Shown: positions 19,041 through 27,633, counted from the first letter of the stretch. The stretch: 64,000 nucleotides of DNA from Planctomycetaceae bacterium (GCA_027487485.1 JAIYDN010000012.1:248001-312000), one strand, 5' to 3'. The notes: generated by a model not told the origin, from the letters alone. Program-made: numbers and translations.

Positions 19041-20717
19041 CTATTTCTTGATGGAAAATTCAAGTTGGCTTTGCCCGAACTTACGGGCCTTCATGTCTTC
19101 AATCGTCAGTCGCATTTGATAGTTGCCAATTGCGATCTGCGGAGGCATGTAAATCTTGTAAACGATAAAGTAATCGCGTCGATGGTTCTGACACAGCTCA
19201 GGCTCCATCGGCAGCAGCTGGTCAGCAATCTTTCGCCCTTGCGAATCCATAATCTCGTAACTTCCTTGAAGCTGTGTTTCAAATCCATTGCGAACTTTTT
19301 CGGCTGCCACATTCTCAATTTCACAGTACAGCAAGACTTCTTGGTCCGCCTGAAATTGAGTCTTCGGGAACTTCGTGACAACCCCGTAGCGTTCTACCTC
19401 AGTACAAAACGCAAGAGATTTGACTTCCAAATTGCTGGCCGCTGCCAAATGATTGGTCGCTTCTCGCTGAGAATTCATCACGATCGACCAATGTCGCGAA
19501 CGGACAGGCATCGCGTCAGGGTTGCTGGCTTCGTATAAGGCAAGCATCTGATGGTGCACAAACTGCTGCTCGCTTTCGTTCCCATTCAACAGAGGAATCG
19601 GGCGCAACGCATCGTCCAGTCGCCGCTGGGACACATACAGCATCCTCAGTGTCATCTCTTGGCTAAGCAACAAACTTTCATCGCTGGAGGGTGTTTCTTT
19701 GATTTGCTTCTCGAGCAGCTCGATCGCTTGCCCAACACCTTGCTTCCACGACGTGGCTGCTGGTGGTGGAACGGAAGGACTAGTGACGGATGCCAAAGCG
19801 ACATTGGCCGAAGATGCGTCTGCGCTTGCGGTCGATGCTTGCACCACTTTGCCTTCGGCTTTGGCCGCATCCGCCAATTGCTGTTCGAGCGGGGAAGATT
19901 GCGAAGATTGAGCAGACGCAGGTTCGGCATCATTCATTCGAATCGATACGCCTTTTTTTAGTGACGAATCGGTTGCTGCAACTACGGTTTTGGAATCGAC
20001 AATCGGAGCGCCGTTACCGCGAACTGCCGCTTCTGGGCTCGATGCAATTTCCGTTTTCGGAAGAAGTTCAATTGGTGACGAGGGGGCTTGCTCCACGGCC
20101 GGTTTCTCAGCCGATGCGGCTTTCGCAATCGCTTCTTCAGGGCGATTCTTCATAGATCCGGACTGAACCACCGCAAGTTGCTTCCGAAGAATATCTCGAT
20201 ACGCGGGTGGCAACGACTCCAGCGCTCCTTCCACATCCACTTCGGACTGATGAGTGTCCAATAGGGTGGGATTGGCTGTTAGATTACCTTCGTTTGAGTT
20301 GTCTGAGCTTGGGCCGTAGGCAACTAAGCCAGGTTCGCGATCCGATGCCGAGCTATTTGCGGCTAACGCAGATGGGTCTGATTCTTGTTGAGCGTAACGC
20401 GACTTGATCGGTCCTGATTTCTGGTTGTAGCGACTTCGCCCATCCTTACCCGCTTTCGAACCTAGGTCCGCCAGGCTTGGTCGGGGGACTTTGCTGGAGG
20501 ACTGATTCGGGTAGTACCAATCGTCCTCTTCTTCGTTCAAAAACGCCATGTCATCCTGAGATCGCAGACCGAGCCCTTGGCATCCTTGCGACAACAAAGC
20601 ACCAACAACAATCCATCCACAGCTTAAAAGCCGTAGACTTTCGATGGTTCTGTCGCTGGCTATGTTCCTGTTGGATTTTCGCAACAACCAGGGCTGACCG
20701 CAATTCTTCGTTGACAT
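19041..20717 (-). CDS. Probable lipoprotein of unknown function
   Basis: The 558-residue product is not recognised. Its N-terminus has a hydrophobic stretch ending in a lipobox-like ALLSQGC (about residue 46), suggesting export and lipidation. Residues 60-330 are low-complexity, rich in Ser, Ala, Pro and Glu, and probably disordered. A folded C-terminal part follows, with a region of helices (about 330-410) and a beta-rich domain (about 435-555; EVLLYCEIENVAAEKV, YFIVYKIYMPPQIAIGNYQMR segments) resembling an Ig-like fold. It starts 23 bases after the parA stop and reads the same way, so it may belong to a surface or segregation-linked operon. Confidence 0.6.
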   Translation of the reverse strand: MSTKNCGQPWLLRKSNRNIASDRTIESLRLLSCGWIVVGALLSQGCQGLGLRSQDDMAFLNEEEDDWYYPNQSSSKVPRPSLADLGSKAGKDGRSRYNQKSGPIKSRYAQQESDPSALAANSSASDREPGLVAYGPSSDNSNEGNLTANPTLLDTHQSEVDVEGALESLPPAYRDILRKQLAVVQSGSMKNRPEEAIAKAASAEKPAVEQAPSSPIELLPKTEIASSPEAAVRGNGAPIVDSKTVVAATDSSLKKGVSIRMNDAEPASAQSSQSSPLEQQLADAAKAEGKVVQASTASADASSANVALASVTSPSVPPPAATSWKQGVGQAIELLEKQIKETPSSDESLLLSQEMTLRMLYVSQRRLDDALRPIPLLNGNESEQQFVHHQMLALYEASNPDAMPVRSRHWSIVMNSQREATNHLAAASNLEVKSLAFCTEVERYGVVTKFPKTQFQADQEVLLYCEIENVAAEKVRNGFETQLQGSYEIMDSQGRKIADQLLPMEPELCQNHRRDYFIVYKIYMPPQIAIGNYQMRLTIEDMKARKFGQSQLEFSIKK

Positions 20718-20740
20718 GTTCGGACTCGCTCCATTGATGA

Positions 20741-21574
20741 CTATCGGCTTGCTACTGCTTCAATCAGGTCGTTTGCTTCGGCAGGATTGGAGGCTAGCAC
20801 TTCGTAGGCAAGCGACATGTAGTCTTCCGATCCGTGACTATTGGGGGCATAAGCGAAAATGGACTGACCAAAGCTGGGTGCTTCTGCAAGTCGGATGTTG
20901 CGTCGGATCTTGGTTTGGAAAAACTTTGCCTGAGCCCAGACAGGACTTTGAGCTGTACTGACCTTGAGAAACTCCTCGACATCGCGACTCACTTCTGCCG
21001 CGAGCCTTGTCCCCGACTCGTACATGCACAAGACAATCCCTTCCAAACGAAGCTGTGGATTGAGACGTTTCGCAACAAGCTCGATGGTTCGAAGCAATTT
21101 GCTCAGACCATGCAGTGCAAGAAAGTGCGGTTGCAATGGCAGAAAAACTTCATCCACCGCCGTCAATGCGTTCAACGTCAAGACGCCCAAGGAGGGTGGG
21201 CAATCCAGAATCATAAAATCAAAGTCCGACGAATCCATTTCAATTCGGTCCTTGAGAATGACTTCGCGACCGACCTCGCCAGCAAGCTCCATTTCGGCAG
21301 CTGCCAAGTCCAGGCTGGCAGGCACTATCGCCAAATTAGGAAGCACCCAGCGTCGCACATCCGACAGCAAGGCATCCCCGCACAGCAGATCGTAAATGCT
21401 GGTTTCATTCTCACCCAGCGTCAGCCCCAAATGCAGCGAGGCGTGGGCTTGAGGATCGAGATCCAAGACACACACTTTTTTGCCGCATTGGGCTAGTCCA
21501 GCAGCTAAATTCACGGCCGTGGTCGTCTTACCAACGCCACCTTTTTGGTTGAGAACTGCGATCTTTCGCATCAT
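20741..21574 (-). CDS. ParA/Soj-family ATPase
   Basis: The 277-residue product from ATG 21574 opens MMRKIAVLNQKGGVGKTTTA, the deviant Walker A motif of ParA proteins. DLDPQAHASLHLG (A') and DFMILDCPPSLG (Walker B) follow. ParA proteins use ATP-driven DNA binding to position chromosomes, plasmids or other cargo. An upstream in-frame start at 21733 would add 53 unrelated residues; the chosen ATG has AGGGA a few bases upstream. No parB is next to it. The following gene is a probable lipoprotein, so an orphan ParA positioning a non-DNA cargo is also possible. Confidence 0.88.
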   Translation of the reverse strand: MMRKIAVLNQKGGVGKTTTAVNLAAGLAQCGKKVCVLDLDPQAHASLHLGLTLGENETSIYDLLCGDALLSDVRRWVLPNLAIVPASLDLAAAEMELAGEVGREVILKDRIEMDSSDFDFMILDCPPSLGVLTLNALTAVDEVFLPLQPHFLALHGLSKLLRTIELVAKRLNPQLRLEGIVLCMYESGTRLAAEVSRDVEEFLKVSTAQSPVWAQAKFFQTKIRRNIRLAEAPSFGQSIFAYAPNSHGSEDYMSLAYEVLASNPAEANDLIEAVASR

Positions 21575-21842
21575 GATTTCCCTTGTTCTGGGTAGGATCT
21601 TCGGAATCTGCCTAGCGGAATGAGATCGACAGATTTTTCTCGACGGTAGCAAACTCCGCCCTGCGGAATCCAGGTCAAACCTTCTTGGAGGTTGACATTT
21701 CTGCGAATTCGCACATCCTTTCCATTCGTCCATTCATCCAAAATTCAACCGGATCTTGGAATTCCTCAGCCGAATCGCTTCAGCGCCGGCTGCTGGAACA
21801 GGAGCCGGTACAATTGCACTTCTGCTTCAAAAGGTCGTTCAC

Positions 21843-22610
21843 GTGAGAAAGTTTTTTATTGCTGGCAATTGGAAAATGAATCTTCTTCGAGATTCGTCGG
21901 TAGCCCTGGTTCATCAATTGATGGACCATTTGCAAGCAAATACCAATGTCGATGTCGCCGTTTGCCCCCCGAGTGTTTATTTGCATGACGTGGGCGCAGC
22001 TCTCCGAGGCAGCACGCTGCATGTGGGAGCTCAGAATGTCTACCATGCAGCCGAGGGCGCTTTCACTGGAGAAATCAGCTGCGGCATGCTGAATGACTTG
22101 GGTTGCAAGTACGTTATTCTTGGCCACAGCGAACGACGAGCCATCTTTGGTGAAACGGACAAGGACGTAAACACCAAGCTTCACGCCGTCTTGAAAGCCG
22201 GCCTAATCCCCATCGTTTGCATCGGCGAGACACTCGAACAACGCGAAGCGAATCAAACACAACAGGTTGTTCGTAGCCAATGCACTCATTCGCTTGCTGG
22301 ATTGTCGGCAGAACAAATGAGCCGTACGGTGCTAGCCTACGAACCCGTTTGGGCGATTGGAACTGGCAAGACGGCAACACCAGCGCAAGCAGAAGAAGTG
22401 CACGCCGACATTCGGCAACTGCTGACCACTCTGTTTAACGAGACGGTCGCCCAGTCGGTCGTCATTCAGTACGGCGGCAGTGTGAAAGCCGACAACGCGA
22501 TGGATCTGTTGGGGCAGCCCAACATCGACGGAGCATTAGTCGGCGGAGCGTCCTTGAAAGCAGACTCATTCTTGGCCATCGTGCAAGCCGCTTCCAAGAT
22601 CAAGAAGTAA
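21843..22610 (+). CDS. tpiA: Triosephosphate isomerase
   Basis: From the GTG at 21843 the product is 255 residues, the normal family length, beginning VRKFFIAGNWKMN with the catalytic Lys. It continues with catalytic His in YVILGHSERR, catalytic Glu in AYEPVWAIGTGKTATPAQA, and the phosphate-binding loops QYGGSVKADNA and GALVGGASL. It interconverts dihydroxyacetone phosphate and glyceraldehyde 3-phosphate in the cytoplasm. The longer frame from the TTG at 21756 is not family-like. AAGG at 21831-21834 sits 8 bases before the GTG. Confidence 0.95.
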   Translation: MRKFFIAGNWKMNLLRDSSVALVHQLMDHLQANTNVDVAVCPPSVYLHDVGAALRGSTLHVGAQNVYHAAEGAFTGEISCGMLNDLGCKYVILGHSERRAIFGETDKDVNTKLHAVLKAGLIPIVCIGETLEQREANQTQQVVRSQCTHSLAGLSAEQMSRTVLAYEPVWAIGTGKTATPAQAEEVHADIRQLLTTLFNETVAQSVVIQYGGSVKADNAMDLLGQPNIDGALVGGASLKADSFLAIVQAASKIKK

Positions 22611-22653
22611 ATTTGAAAATCTAGAAATCGGCATAGCCGACAAAAATCAAAGT

Positions 22654-22738
22654 AGTAGGCACATTCCATGTGCCGTAACCCTCAACAAGCAGAGCTTTTT
22701 GAGGCTCGGCGGACGGCACACGGAGTGTGGCTGGTACT
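22654..22738. repeat. Dispersed inverted repeat (GGCACA...GTGTG type)
   Basis: AGTAGGCACATTCCATGTGC (22654-22673) pairs imperfectly with CACACGGAGTGTGGCTGGTACT (22717-22738; 22-base arm, central GGAGTGTG). It lies in the tpiA-clpS gap and has the look of a planctomycete repeat with two mirrored arms. A fragment resembling the REP-like unit lies near 22939. Confidence 0.55.
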
Positions 22739-22829
22739 TTCTGAACGGTATTGGGCCTAAGCAAGTCGCCAATTGTTTTGCCGGCAAATTAGCCATTGGG
22801 CCTTAGTCTTGATACGCCCCACACCTTTT

Positions 22830-22880
22830 TCTTCGCTCCCCTCGCCCCTTTTAGGGGAGAGGGGCTGGGGGTGAGGGGTT
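22830..22880. repeat. CCCCTCGCCCC/GGGGAGAGGGG palindromic repeat
   Basis: The stretch CTCGCCCCTTTTAGGGGAG with its GGGGTGAGGGG tail is a common bacterial dispersed repeat, and reading frames through it give the familiar PLSPKRGEG peptide. The short open frame over it (22757-23020, minus) is therefore not called as a gene. The remainder of 22611-23064 shows no gene. Confidence 0.6.
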
Positions 22881-23064
22881 TTGCGATGGGCGTGTTTGGG
22901 TAGCTCCGGTTTTCTAGTAGCTCGATCTTCGCAGCAAATCGCGGCTAGTACCCTGCGATTAAGCATTGCTTCCGCTCGCTCAATCATTTGTGCCTGAGTG
23001 CTTAGACTCCCAACCGGCACGCCGAAGCATGCTTGCTACTTTGCTTCAGTTACCAGCACTCGTG

Positions 23065-23403
23065 CTAAACTTCTGGTTCGATAGATGCCGCCATACTGCC
23101 TGTTGATTTGGTACTGTAAGGATCACGACCGAAACCACGGATCTGATCCCTCTTGAGTTCAGCGTGCTCGCGAGTCGTAGTCAGGCATATAGCTCGGCCG
23201 GTGCGATCCACTTCATCAGCGATCTTCTTCCCTGCGGCAGGCTGAAGGTAGAACAAGTTCTGCATCATTTCGATCACGTATTCGAATGTATGCTCGGGAT
23301 CATCCCAAAGGATCACGTGATACCGTGGCTGCTTTTTGTTTTTTGGTTTTTGGGAGGTGGGGCGAACTACGGGTTCCTCGACGGCGACGTTGGAATCCAT
23401 CAT
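23065..23403 (-). CDS. clpS: ClpS-like adaptor protein
   Basis: The 112-residue product has a flexible N-terminus (about 1-25) and a ClpS core: RYHVILWDDPEHTFEYVIEM, then NLFYLQPAAGKKIADEVDR and a C-terminal KRDQIRGFGRDP. ClpS delivers N-degron substrates to ClpAP/ClpCP. The DD of the substrate-binding loop is kept, but the usual NDD reads WDD, and the family's HRKG motif reads DRTG, so the histidine contacting the substrate amino group is missing. A distinct ClpS-like subfamily or altered specificity is likely. It is divergent from the M20 peptidase gene. Confidence 0.8.
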   Translation of the reverse strand: MMDSNVAVEEPVVRPTSQKPKNKKQPRYHVILWDDPEHTFEYVIEMMQNLFYLQPAAGKKIADEVDRTGRAICLTTTREHAELKRDQIRGFGRDPYSTKSTGSMAASIEPEV

Positions 23404-23525
23404 GACTTTTCTATCCTGCGCGAAACAACTGGAGCGATCCTCAAAATCAAAACCACTGTGCTATATTGTAAAGGTAGACAGGGTGGTCTTGGCAAGAACA
23501 AAACGCATAAAACTTATAATCCAAC

Positions 23526-24905
23526 ATGACAGATTTTTCAGCACTCGATCGTCACCTTCAGGACAATCGGCAAAGTCACCTGGAGCAGCTCTTTGAATTG
23601 CTGAGAATCCCAAGCATCTCGGCCGACAGTTCCAAAAAAGCGGAACTGGAAATGGCAGCAAAATGGGTAAAGGACAAACTGGCAGCAGGTGGATTGCATA
23701 CCGAATTGATCCCGGGGGATGGGCCTCCTTTGGTTTATGCAGAAACCAAAGCGGTTCCCGGACAACCGGTTGTCTTGGTTTACGGGCATTACGATGTGCA
23801 ACCCGCGGATCCGCTCGAGCTTTGGAACACCCCACCGTTTGAACCCGTCGTGCGAGGTGGCAACATTGTCGCCCGCGGTTCAACCGACGACAAAGGGCAA
23901 ATGCTGACGCACGTGCAAAGCGTCCTGGCATGGCTTCAGGTCGAAAAAGCACTGCCTTTGCAGGTCAAGTTCTTGATCGAAGGGCAGGAAGAGAATGGGA
24001 GCCAGGTGTTGCAGGAAAAGCTAGCCGCCATTCAATCCAAGCTTGCGTGCGATGTGATTGCCATTTCGGATTCCTCCCAGTACGCTCCGGGCCAGCCCGC
24101 TATTACCTATGGATTGCGGGGGATCGCCTATTACGAGATTCGCGTCCATGGACCAAAGGCCGACTTGCATTCCGGTTCCTTCGGCGGCGCCGTCACCAAC
24201 CCTGGTTTGGCACTGGCTCGAATTTTGACGGAGATGAAAACGCCTGATGGCAAGATACAGCTGCCCGGCTTTTATGATTCCGTGGTGGAGATCGATGAAT
24301 CTGAACGTGCGATGTGGAAGGGCTTAAACTTTTCCGATGAACAGTTTGCAACCCAGCTGGGCGTTTCGGAGTTGACCGGGGAGGTGGGTTACAGCACGTT
24401 GGAGCGTCGCTGGGCGAGGCCGACATTGGATGTGCATGGGCTGCTTGGCGGTTATCAAGGTGAAGGGGGAAAGACCATCATTCCATCCTGGATGGGTGCC
24501 AAAATTAGCTTCCGGCTTGTACCGAACCAGGACCCAAAGCAAGTTACGTTGCAGCTTCAGCAGTTCTTGTCCGAGCACACGCCGCCGGGCGTTCGAGTGG
24601 AATTGATCGATCTTCATGGCGGTCGCGGCGTCATGGCAAACCCTCATTCGAAGTTCATGCAAGGAGCCATGCAGGCGGTCCAAGAGGGCTTTGAAACAAA
24701 GCCAGTGCTAATCCGTGAAGGGGGCTCCATCCCGATCGTCGCTCAAATGGTGGAAGCAACCGGAGCAGACGTATTGTTGCTAGGTTGGGGATTGGACGAC
24801 GACGGAGCCCACAGCCCCAACGAAAAGTTCTGTTTGGAAGATTACTATCGAGGGATCCGAGCCAGCACTCGCTTATGGCATTACCTAGCAAACCGTTCTA
24901 GCTGA
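23526..24905 (+). CDS. M20-family dipeptidase/peptidase
   Basis: The 459-residue product is a dinuclear metallopeptidase of the M20 CNDP-like type. Metal-binding and catalytic segments are VLVYGHYDVQP (His about 88), STDDKGQM, EGQEENGS, SDSSQYAPGQPAITYGLRG (19 residues) and the late GAHSPNEKF. The HADLHSGSFGG-like block (KADLHSGSFGGAV, about residue 216) marks the dimerisation lid. No signal peptide is visible, so it probably acts on dipeptides in the cytoplasm. Length is typical and the start is a plain ATG. Confidence 0.9.
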   Translation: MTDFSALDRHLQDNRQSHLEQLFELLRIPSISADSSKKAELEMAAKWVKDKLAAGGLHTELIPGDGPPLVYAETKAVPGQPVVLVYGHYDVQPADPLELWNTPPFEPVVRGGNIVARGSTDDKGQMLTHVQSVLAWLQVEKALPLQVKFLIEGQEENGSQVLQEKLAAIQSKLACDVIAISDSSQYAPGQPAITYGLRGIAYYEIRVHGPKADLHSGSFGGAVTNPGLALARILTEMKTPDGKIQLPGFYDSVVEIDESERAMWKGLNFSDEQFATQLGVSELTGEVGYSTLERRWARPTLDVHGLLGGYQGEGGKTIIPSWMGAKISFRLVPNQDPKQVTLQLQQFLSEHTPPGVRVELIDLHGGRGVMANPHSKFMQGAMQAVQEGFETKPVLIREGGSIPIVAQMVEATGADVLLLGWGLDDDGAHSPNEKFCLEDYYRGIRASTRLWHYLANRSS

Positions 24906-24950
24906 ACCGCGCGCGTGCGACTTTCGATGTCGAGCATTTTTGCTTTCCAT

Positions 24951-25075
24951 CGTACTCGTACTCAATGAAATGGTACTCAATGAAATGGTACTCAATGAAA
25001 TGGTACTCAATGAAATGGTACTCGTACTCGAAACAAGCAGATCGAGTACGAGTACCGCAGGTGCTGAGTACGAGG
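24951..25075. repeat. GTACTC/GAGTAC repeat, copy 2, with 15-base tandem array
   Basis: After CGTACTCG come four exact 15-base units TACTCAATGAAATGG (24959-25018). TACTCGTACTCGAAAC follows, then the inverse half GATCGAGTACGAGTACCGC and TGCTGAGTACGAG. The phrases match copy 1 at 7420-7640, where the unit is present once and the halves are about 130 bases apart. It begins about 45 bases after the peptidase stop. Confidence 0.75.
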
Positions 25076-25085
25076 CCCCATCTTC

Positions 25086-25284
25086 GTAGTGGACGAGGCA
25101 ACGAGTCCCTGTCTTGTAGTGGACGAGGCGACGAGGCCAGGCTGTTTTGTAGTGGACGAGGCGACGAGGCCAGGCTGTTTTGTAGTGGACGAGGCAACGA
25201 GGCCCGGCTGTTTTGTTTTTGTTTTTGTTTTTGTTTTTGTTTTTGTTTGAAGTTGAAGTTGAAGTTGAAGTTGAAGTTGAAGCG
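25086..25284. repeat. Minisatellite followed by two hexanucleotide runs
   Basis: Four units starting GTAGTGGACGAGGC lie at 25086, 25116, 25149 and 25182 (30, 33, 33 and 33 bases). They run into (TTTTTG) repeats at about 25211-25248 and then (TTGAAG) repeats at about 25247-25282. A long open frame through this block (24965-25771) encodes only simple-sequence peptide and is not called. Confidence 0.8.
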
Positions 25285-25427
25285 AGTTCCCCACTCGCGC
25301 AAAAGCGAAATTGGGCCTCGAGCCCAGATTCCGCAACAGGTTTGGCGTGCTACCGGAACTGGGGCAGCTCTCGCTTCCGTCGAGTTTATCTCGGCGGAGC
25401 GCACAACTGAAAGCTACTCAAGGCAGG

Positions 25428-25560
25428 GTTTCATCGTGCTCGTGCTAAGCATCGCGGTGCTCGTTCTCGTGCTCGCCGCCCCGTCACAGCAGCCTCGATT
25501 CGATTACGAGCACGAGCACCGTTTCACTGAGCACGAGCACGTCGTCTGCTCGTACTCGAA
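25428..25560. repeat. GTGCTC/GAGCAC low-complexity inverted repeat
   Basis: Runs of CGTGCTCGTGC at about 25437-25480 are mirrored by GAGCACGAGCACCG and GAGCACGAGCACG at about 25507-25541, ending in CTCGTACTCG. It is a hexamer variant of the neighbouring GTACTC family. From 25561 to the integrase remnant I see no gene. Confidence 0.65.
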
Positions 25561-25952
25561 GGTCCTTCGGTTGGTGCTCCCCACTTTTCAATTGACTCTA
25601 TCCGGTGACGTTCAGCAGGAACTTATTCCATTATCCGCTTACTTGACGAGACGTCCCGGTTTTTTGGGGGTAACTTCGATGCAAAAGCTTGGAGATCCTT
25701 CCGATTTGTTGAATTTGGCCTTCGCAATAGCCTCCCTCAAATGCACAGGGAATGTATCGCTATGCATATGATGACGATGGCGTTTGAGCACGTTTTGGAA
25801 CCATGAAGGTTTCCGTTGGCTTCACGCCGGCGGGACCACAACTGACGGCTACATAAAGAGCACGCAACTTCCCCCGTTCTCCGTCTCGGTTTATCCGGGC
25901 GGGAGCAACGGCCTTAAGCCTGTCGCCATCACGCGCTCGCGTTCTTGAGCTG

Positions 25953-26228
25953 CTATGTCCCTAAGTTCGAACGAATGTGTTCGAGATCTGGCGTCCTTGA
26001 TCTCCGAACGTGGTTTCGATAACAAATCACACCTTGGACAATCTTAAGTCGTTTCCAAGCAGGGACCTTCTCTTTGACTTTGGATCGCAGAAATGCAATA
26101 ACATGTTGTTCGTCAAAATCCCAAGTTGTGGGGTCGCTAACCCGATGGAATTTTGCCAGTGACGCGAACCAAAGACACCCGAACTTCTCGTCGTTTTCCT
26201 GGTTACTTAAACTCCGTTCTTGGGCCAT
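25953..26228 (-). pseudogene. Truncated tyrosine recombinase, probable integron integrase remnant
   Basis: The 91-residue frame resembles the N-terminal SAM-like DNA-binding domain of planctomycete integron integrases: FDEQHVIAFLRSKVKE, VPAWKRLKIVQGVICYRNHV and LEHIRSNL. It stops there; the catalytic R...HxxR...Y domain is missing, and simple repeats lie in the place where it should continue. The frame stays open upstream of the ATG to about 26330, so the true start may be earlier. It points away from the cassette genes, the classical intI orientation. Recognition rests on pattern resemblance only, and a generic phage-type integrase fragment is the alternative. Confidence 0.55.
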
Positions 26229-26401
26229 GGCAATTCTCGCTTTGTCGTCGCGTAACTCAATCCAGGTTTCACCTGTCGAAACGTTTCCAAGACCTTGAGG
26301 TGTAACTCCTGCAAAAAGCGATCGTCAATAAGGGGTCAAAGTTTTTGGGCAAGAGCCTGACTTTTTACGTATTGACCACACGCTGCGAAACTAAGCCACG
26401 C

Positions 26402-26553
26402 AATCAGGGATATTCAGATATTCGTGTTTGTTTGCTTTAAATCGTTGCCATCGTCGAACCGGGACATTTGGTCGCAAACCGGGATATTTAATTTGGCAAA
26501 TCAGGGATAACTCCTCCGAATCCAGGAATAATTAGCCCCATCTGGGATAAAAA
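26402..26553 (+). repeat. Degenerate iteron-like direct repeats upstream of the first cassette
   Basis: Five copies of a 13-base motif close to AAYCNGGATATTT begin at 26457, 26477, 26499, 26519 and 26539 (spacing 20, 22, 20 and 20 bases), with a sixth at 26402. The regular two-helical-turn spacing suggests binding sites for a protein on one face of DNA. The position next to the putative attI point suggests integrase-binding repeats or an operator. Confidence 0.55.
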
Positions 26554-26556
26554 CAA

Positions 26557-26564
26557 GTTATCGC
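26557..26564 (+). other. Putative attI crossover point
   Basis: GTTATCGC here matches the right-end core of attC 2 (GTTATCGC at 27609-27616) and GTTATC of attC 3, and is the reverse complement of the GCGATAAC that opens several attC sites. It lies immediately before the first cassette gene and after the direct repeats, where attI is expected. Confidence 0.45.
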
Positions 26565-26574
26565 AGAAAGATTG

Positions 26575-27090
26575 ATGGTGACCGAAGACGATGCTGTCAA
26601 GATCGCTGAGAAATACGTACAATCGCTTGCGTTGGAATCAGGCATCTCTTTGAAGTTGTTTCGTGACGCCCTTGAAGCGCATGACTTTGGCTGGGTCTTC
26701 TTTTACGGCAGCTCCGATCCTGAAAATCCCGTGTCAGGAAATGGGCCGATAATCGTTGACCGAAGTAATGGCTCAATTTTCACGACCGGAACGGCCTACC
26801 CTTTGTCGACGTATCTCGACAATCTTCGGAATATGGGCGATCCAAATTCACTCCCTGGCCGAACTGCAATCCTCAAACGTCTGACTGATGATTCTCGTAG
26901 AATTGACGTCGTATTGCTCATCCGCGATCTTGGACGACTTTCGCTTGCTGACGCAAAACGCTATCTTGAAAATTGTATTGATGGATTACAACCGACAATC
27001 GATTTCGACTCGCCGGAAACAGCTACGCAATTCGTCGACCAGTCCGCTGGTCTAGGATTGATCGCCATTCGCGAGACAGGAATGCGATAA
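26575..27090 (+). CDS. Cassette 1: YrhB/Imm35-like protein with an L7/L12-like C-terminal part
   Basis: The 171-residue product starts at ATG 26575. Residues 1-90 match the YrhB (immunity protein 35) pattern: a helix, GWVFFYGS, then GNGPIIVDRSNGSIFTTGT and a YLDNLR end. Residues 100-165 (VVLLIRDLGRLSLADAKRYLEN ... GLIAI; L7/L12-like) resemble the bL12 C-terminal fold, which also occurs in small immunity-type proteins. It may be an immunity protein against a toxin, but no toxin partner is adjacent. The TAA stop is the left end of attC 1. It is the cassette nearest the putative attI, so the most recently acquired if the array follows the classical order. Confidence 0.65.
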   Translation: MVTEDDAVKIAEKYVQSLALESGISLKLFRDALEAHDFGWVFFYGSSDPENPVSGNGPIIVDRSNGSIFTTGTAYPLSTYLDNLRNMGDPNSLPGRTAILKRLTDDSRRIDVVLLIRDLGRLSLADAKRYLENCIDGLQPTIDFDSPETATQFVDQSAGLGLIAIRETGMR

Positions 27091-27174
27091 CAATGCGATG
27101 CACCGAAGTCGCGGATCGGACGTTTCCTGATGGTGATTTTTTTGGCCGCGACATCGGTGATCGCGGGCGTTCTG
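27085..27174 (+). repeat. attC-like site 1
   Basis: GCGATGCACCGAAGTCGCGG on the left pairs with CCGCGACATCGGTGATCGC on the right, leaving one unpaired base and one mismatch. The left end contains ATAACAA overlapping the stop of cassette 1, and the right end is GTTCTG (27169-27174). Confidence 0.75.
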
Positions 27175-27444
27175 ATTTTCAATGCTCGATGACTTCAGCG
27201 GCATGATTAGATCGATGGTTTGCTTGCCACCGACGAGAACGAAGTGCCTTCAAGTTGTTGCGATTGGATTAAAGCCAAACACAATAACTTTCCCAATTCG
27301 CCAGGTTCGTTTTAACTGCAGGACCGTTTGATGGAGACAGCAATTCACTTCAACACGCCAGAGCAAAGTCGTGGATTGCATTGTCATGCATCCACGCAGA
27401 GCTAGCCTGTCGTTGTGTTGCAGCGAGACAACCTAACCCATACA

Positions 27445-27549
27445 ATGAACGACAAAAGTACTCGTCGTACTGACATCCTGATCGACCAATACAAGATCGA
27501 TTCAGAGCTAACAAACCAAGAAGAAATCAGAACAAAGCGATGGATCTAA
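27445..27549 (+). CDS. Cassette 2: possible 34-residue peptide
   Basis: Cassette 2 (27170-27609) has no convincing gene. The best frame is an ATG at 27445 giving a 34-residue hydrophilic peptide starting MNDKSTRRTDILIDQYKID that ends inside attC 2. No Shine-Dalgarno sequence or known family is visible. The first 80 bases of this cassette are nearly repeated after attC 11. It may equally be a non-coding cassette. Confidence 0.2.
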   Translation: MNDKSTRRTDILIDQYKIDSELTNQEEIRTKRWI

Positions 27550-27615
27550 GTCGCGGGTCCGCCGTCACCTGATGGAAACAAACAGTCCGCGACTAGATCA
27601 TCGCGGTCGTTATCG
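27528..27615 (+). repeat. attC-like site 2
   Basis: GCGATGGATCTAAGTCGCGG pairs with CCGCGACTAGATCATCGC, leaving two unpaired bases. Left end CAGAACAA, right end GTTATCG (27609-27615). Confidence 0.72.
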
Positions 27616-27633
27616 CTTTCAAATCCTCGAATC

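Noticed and set aside
22757-23020. 87-codon frame containing PLSPKRGEG
   Set aside because: The peptide arises from a common palindromic repeat.
24959-25214. Tandem repeats that might suggest a CRISPR array
   Set aside because: Units are contiguous with no unique spacers, and no cas gene is present.
24965-25771. Long open frame of 268 codons after the peptidase gene
   Set aside because: It is built from tandem repeats and hexanucleotide runs and encodes simple-sequence peptide; both strands are open for the same reason.
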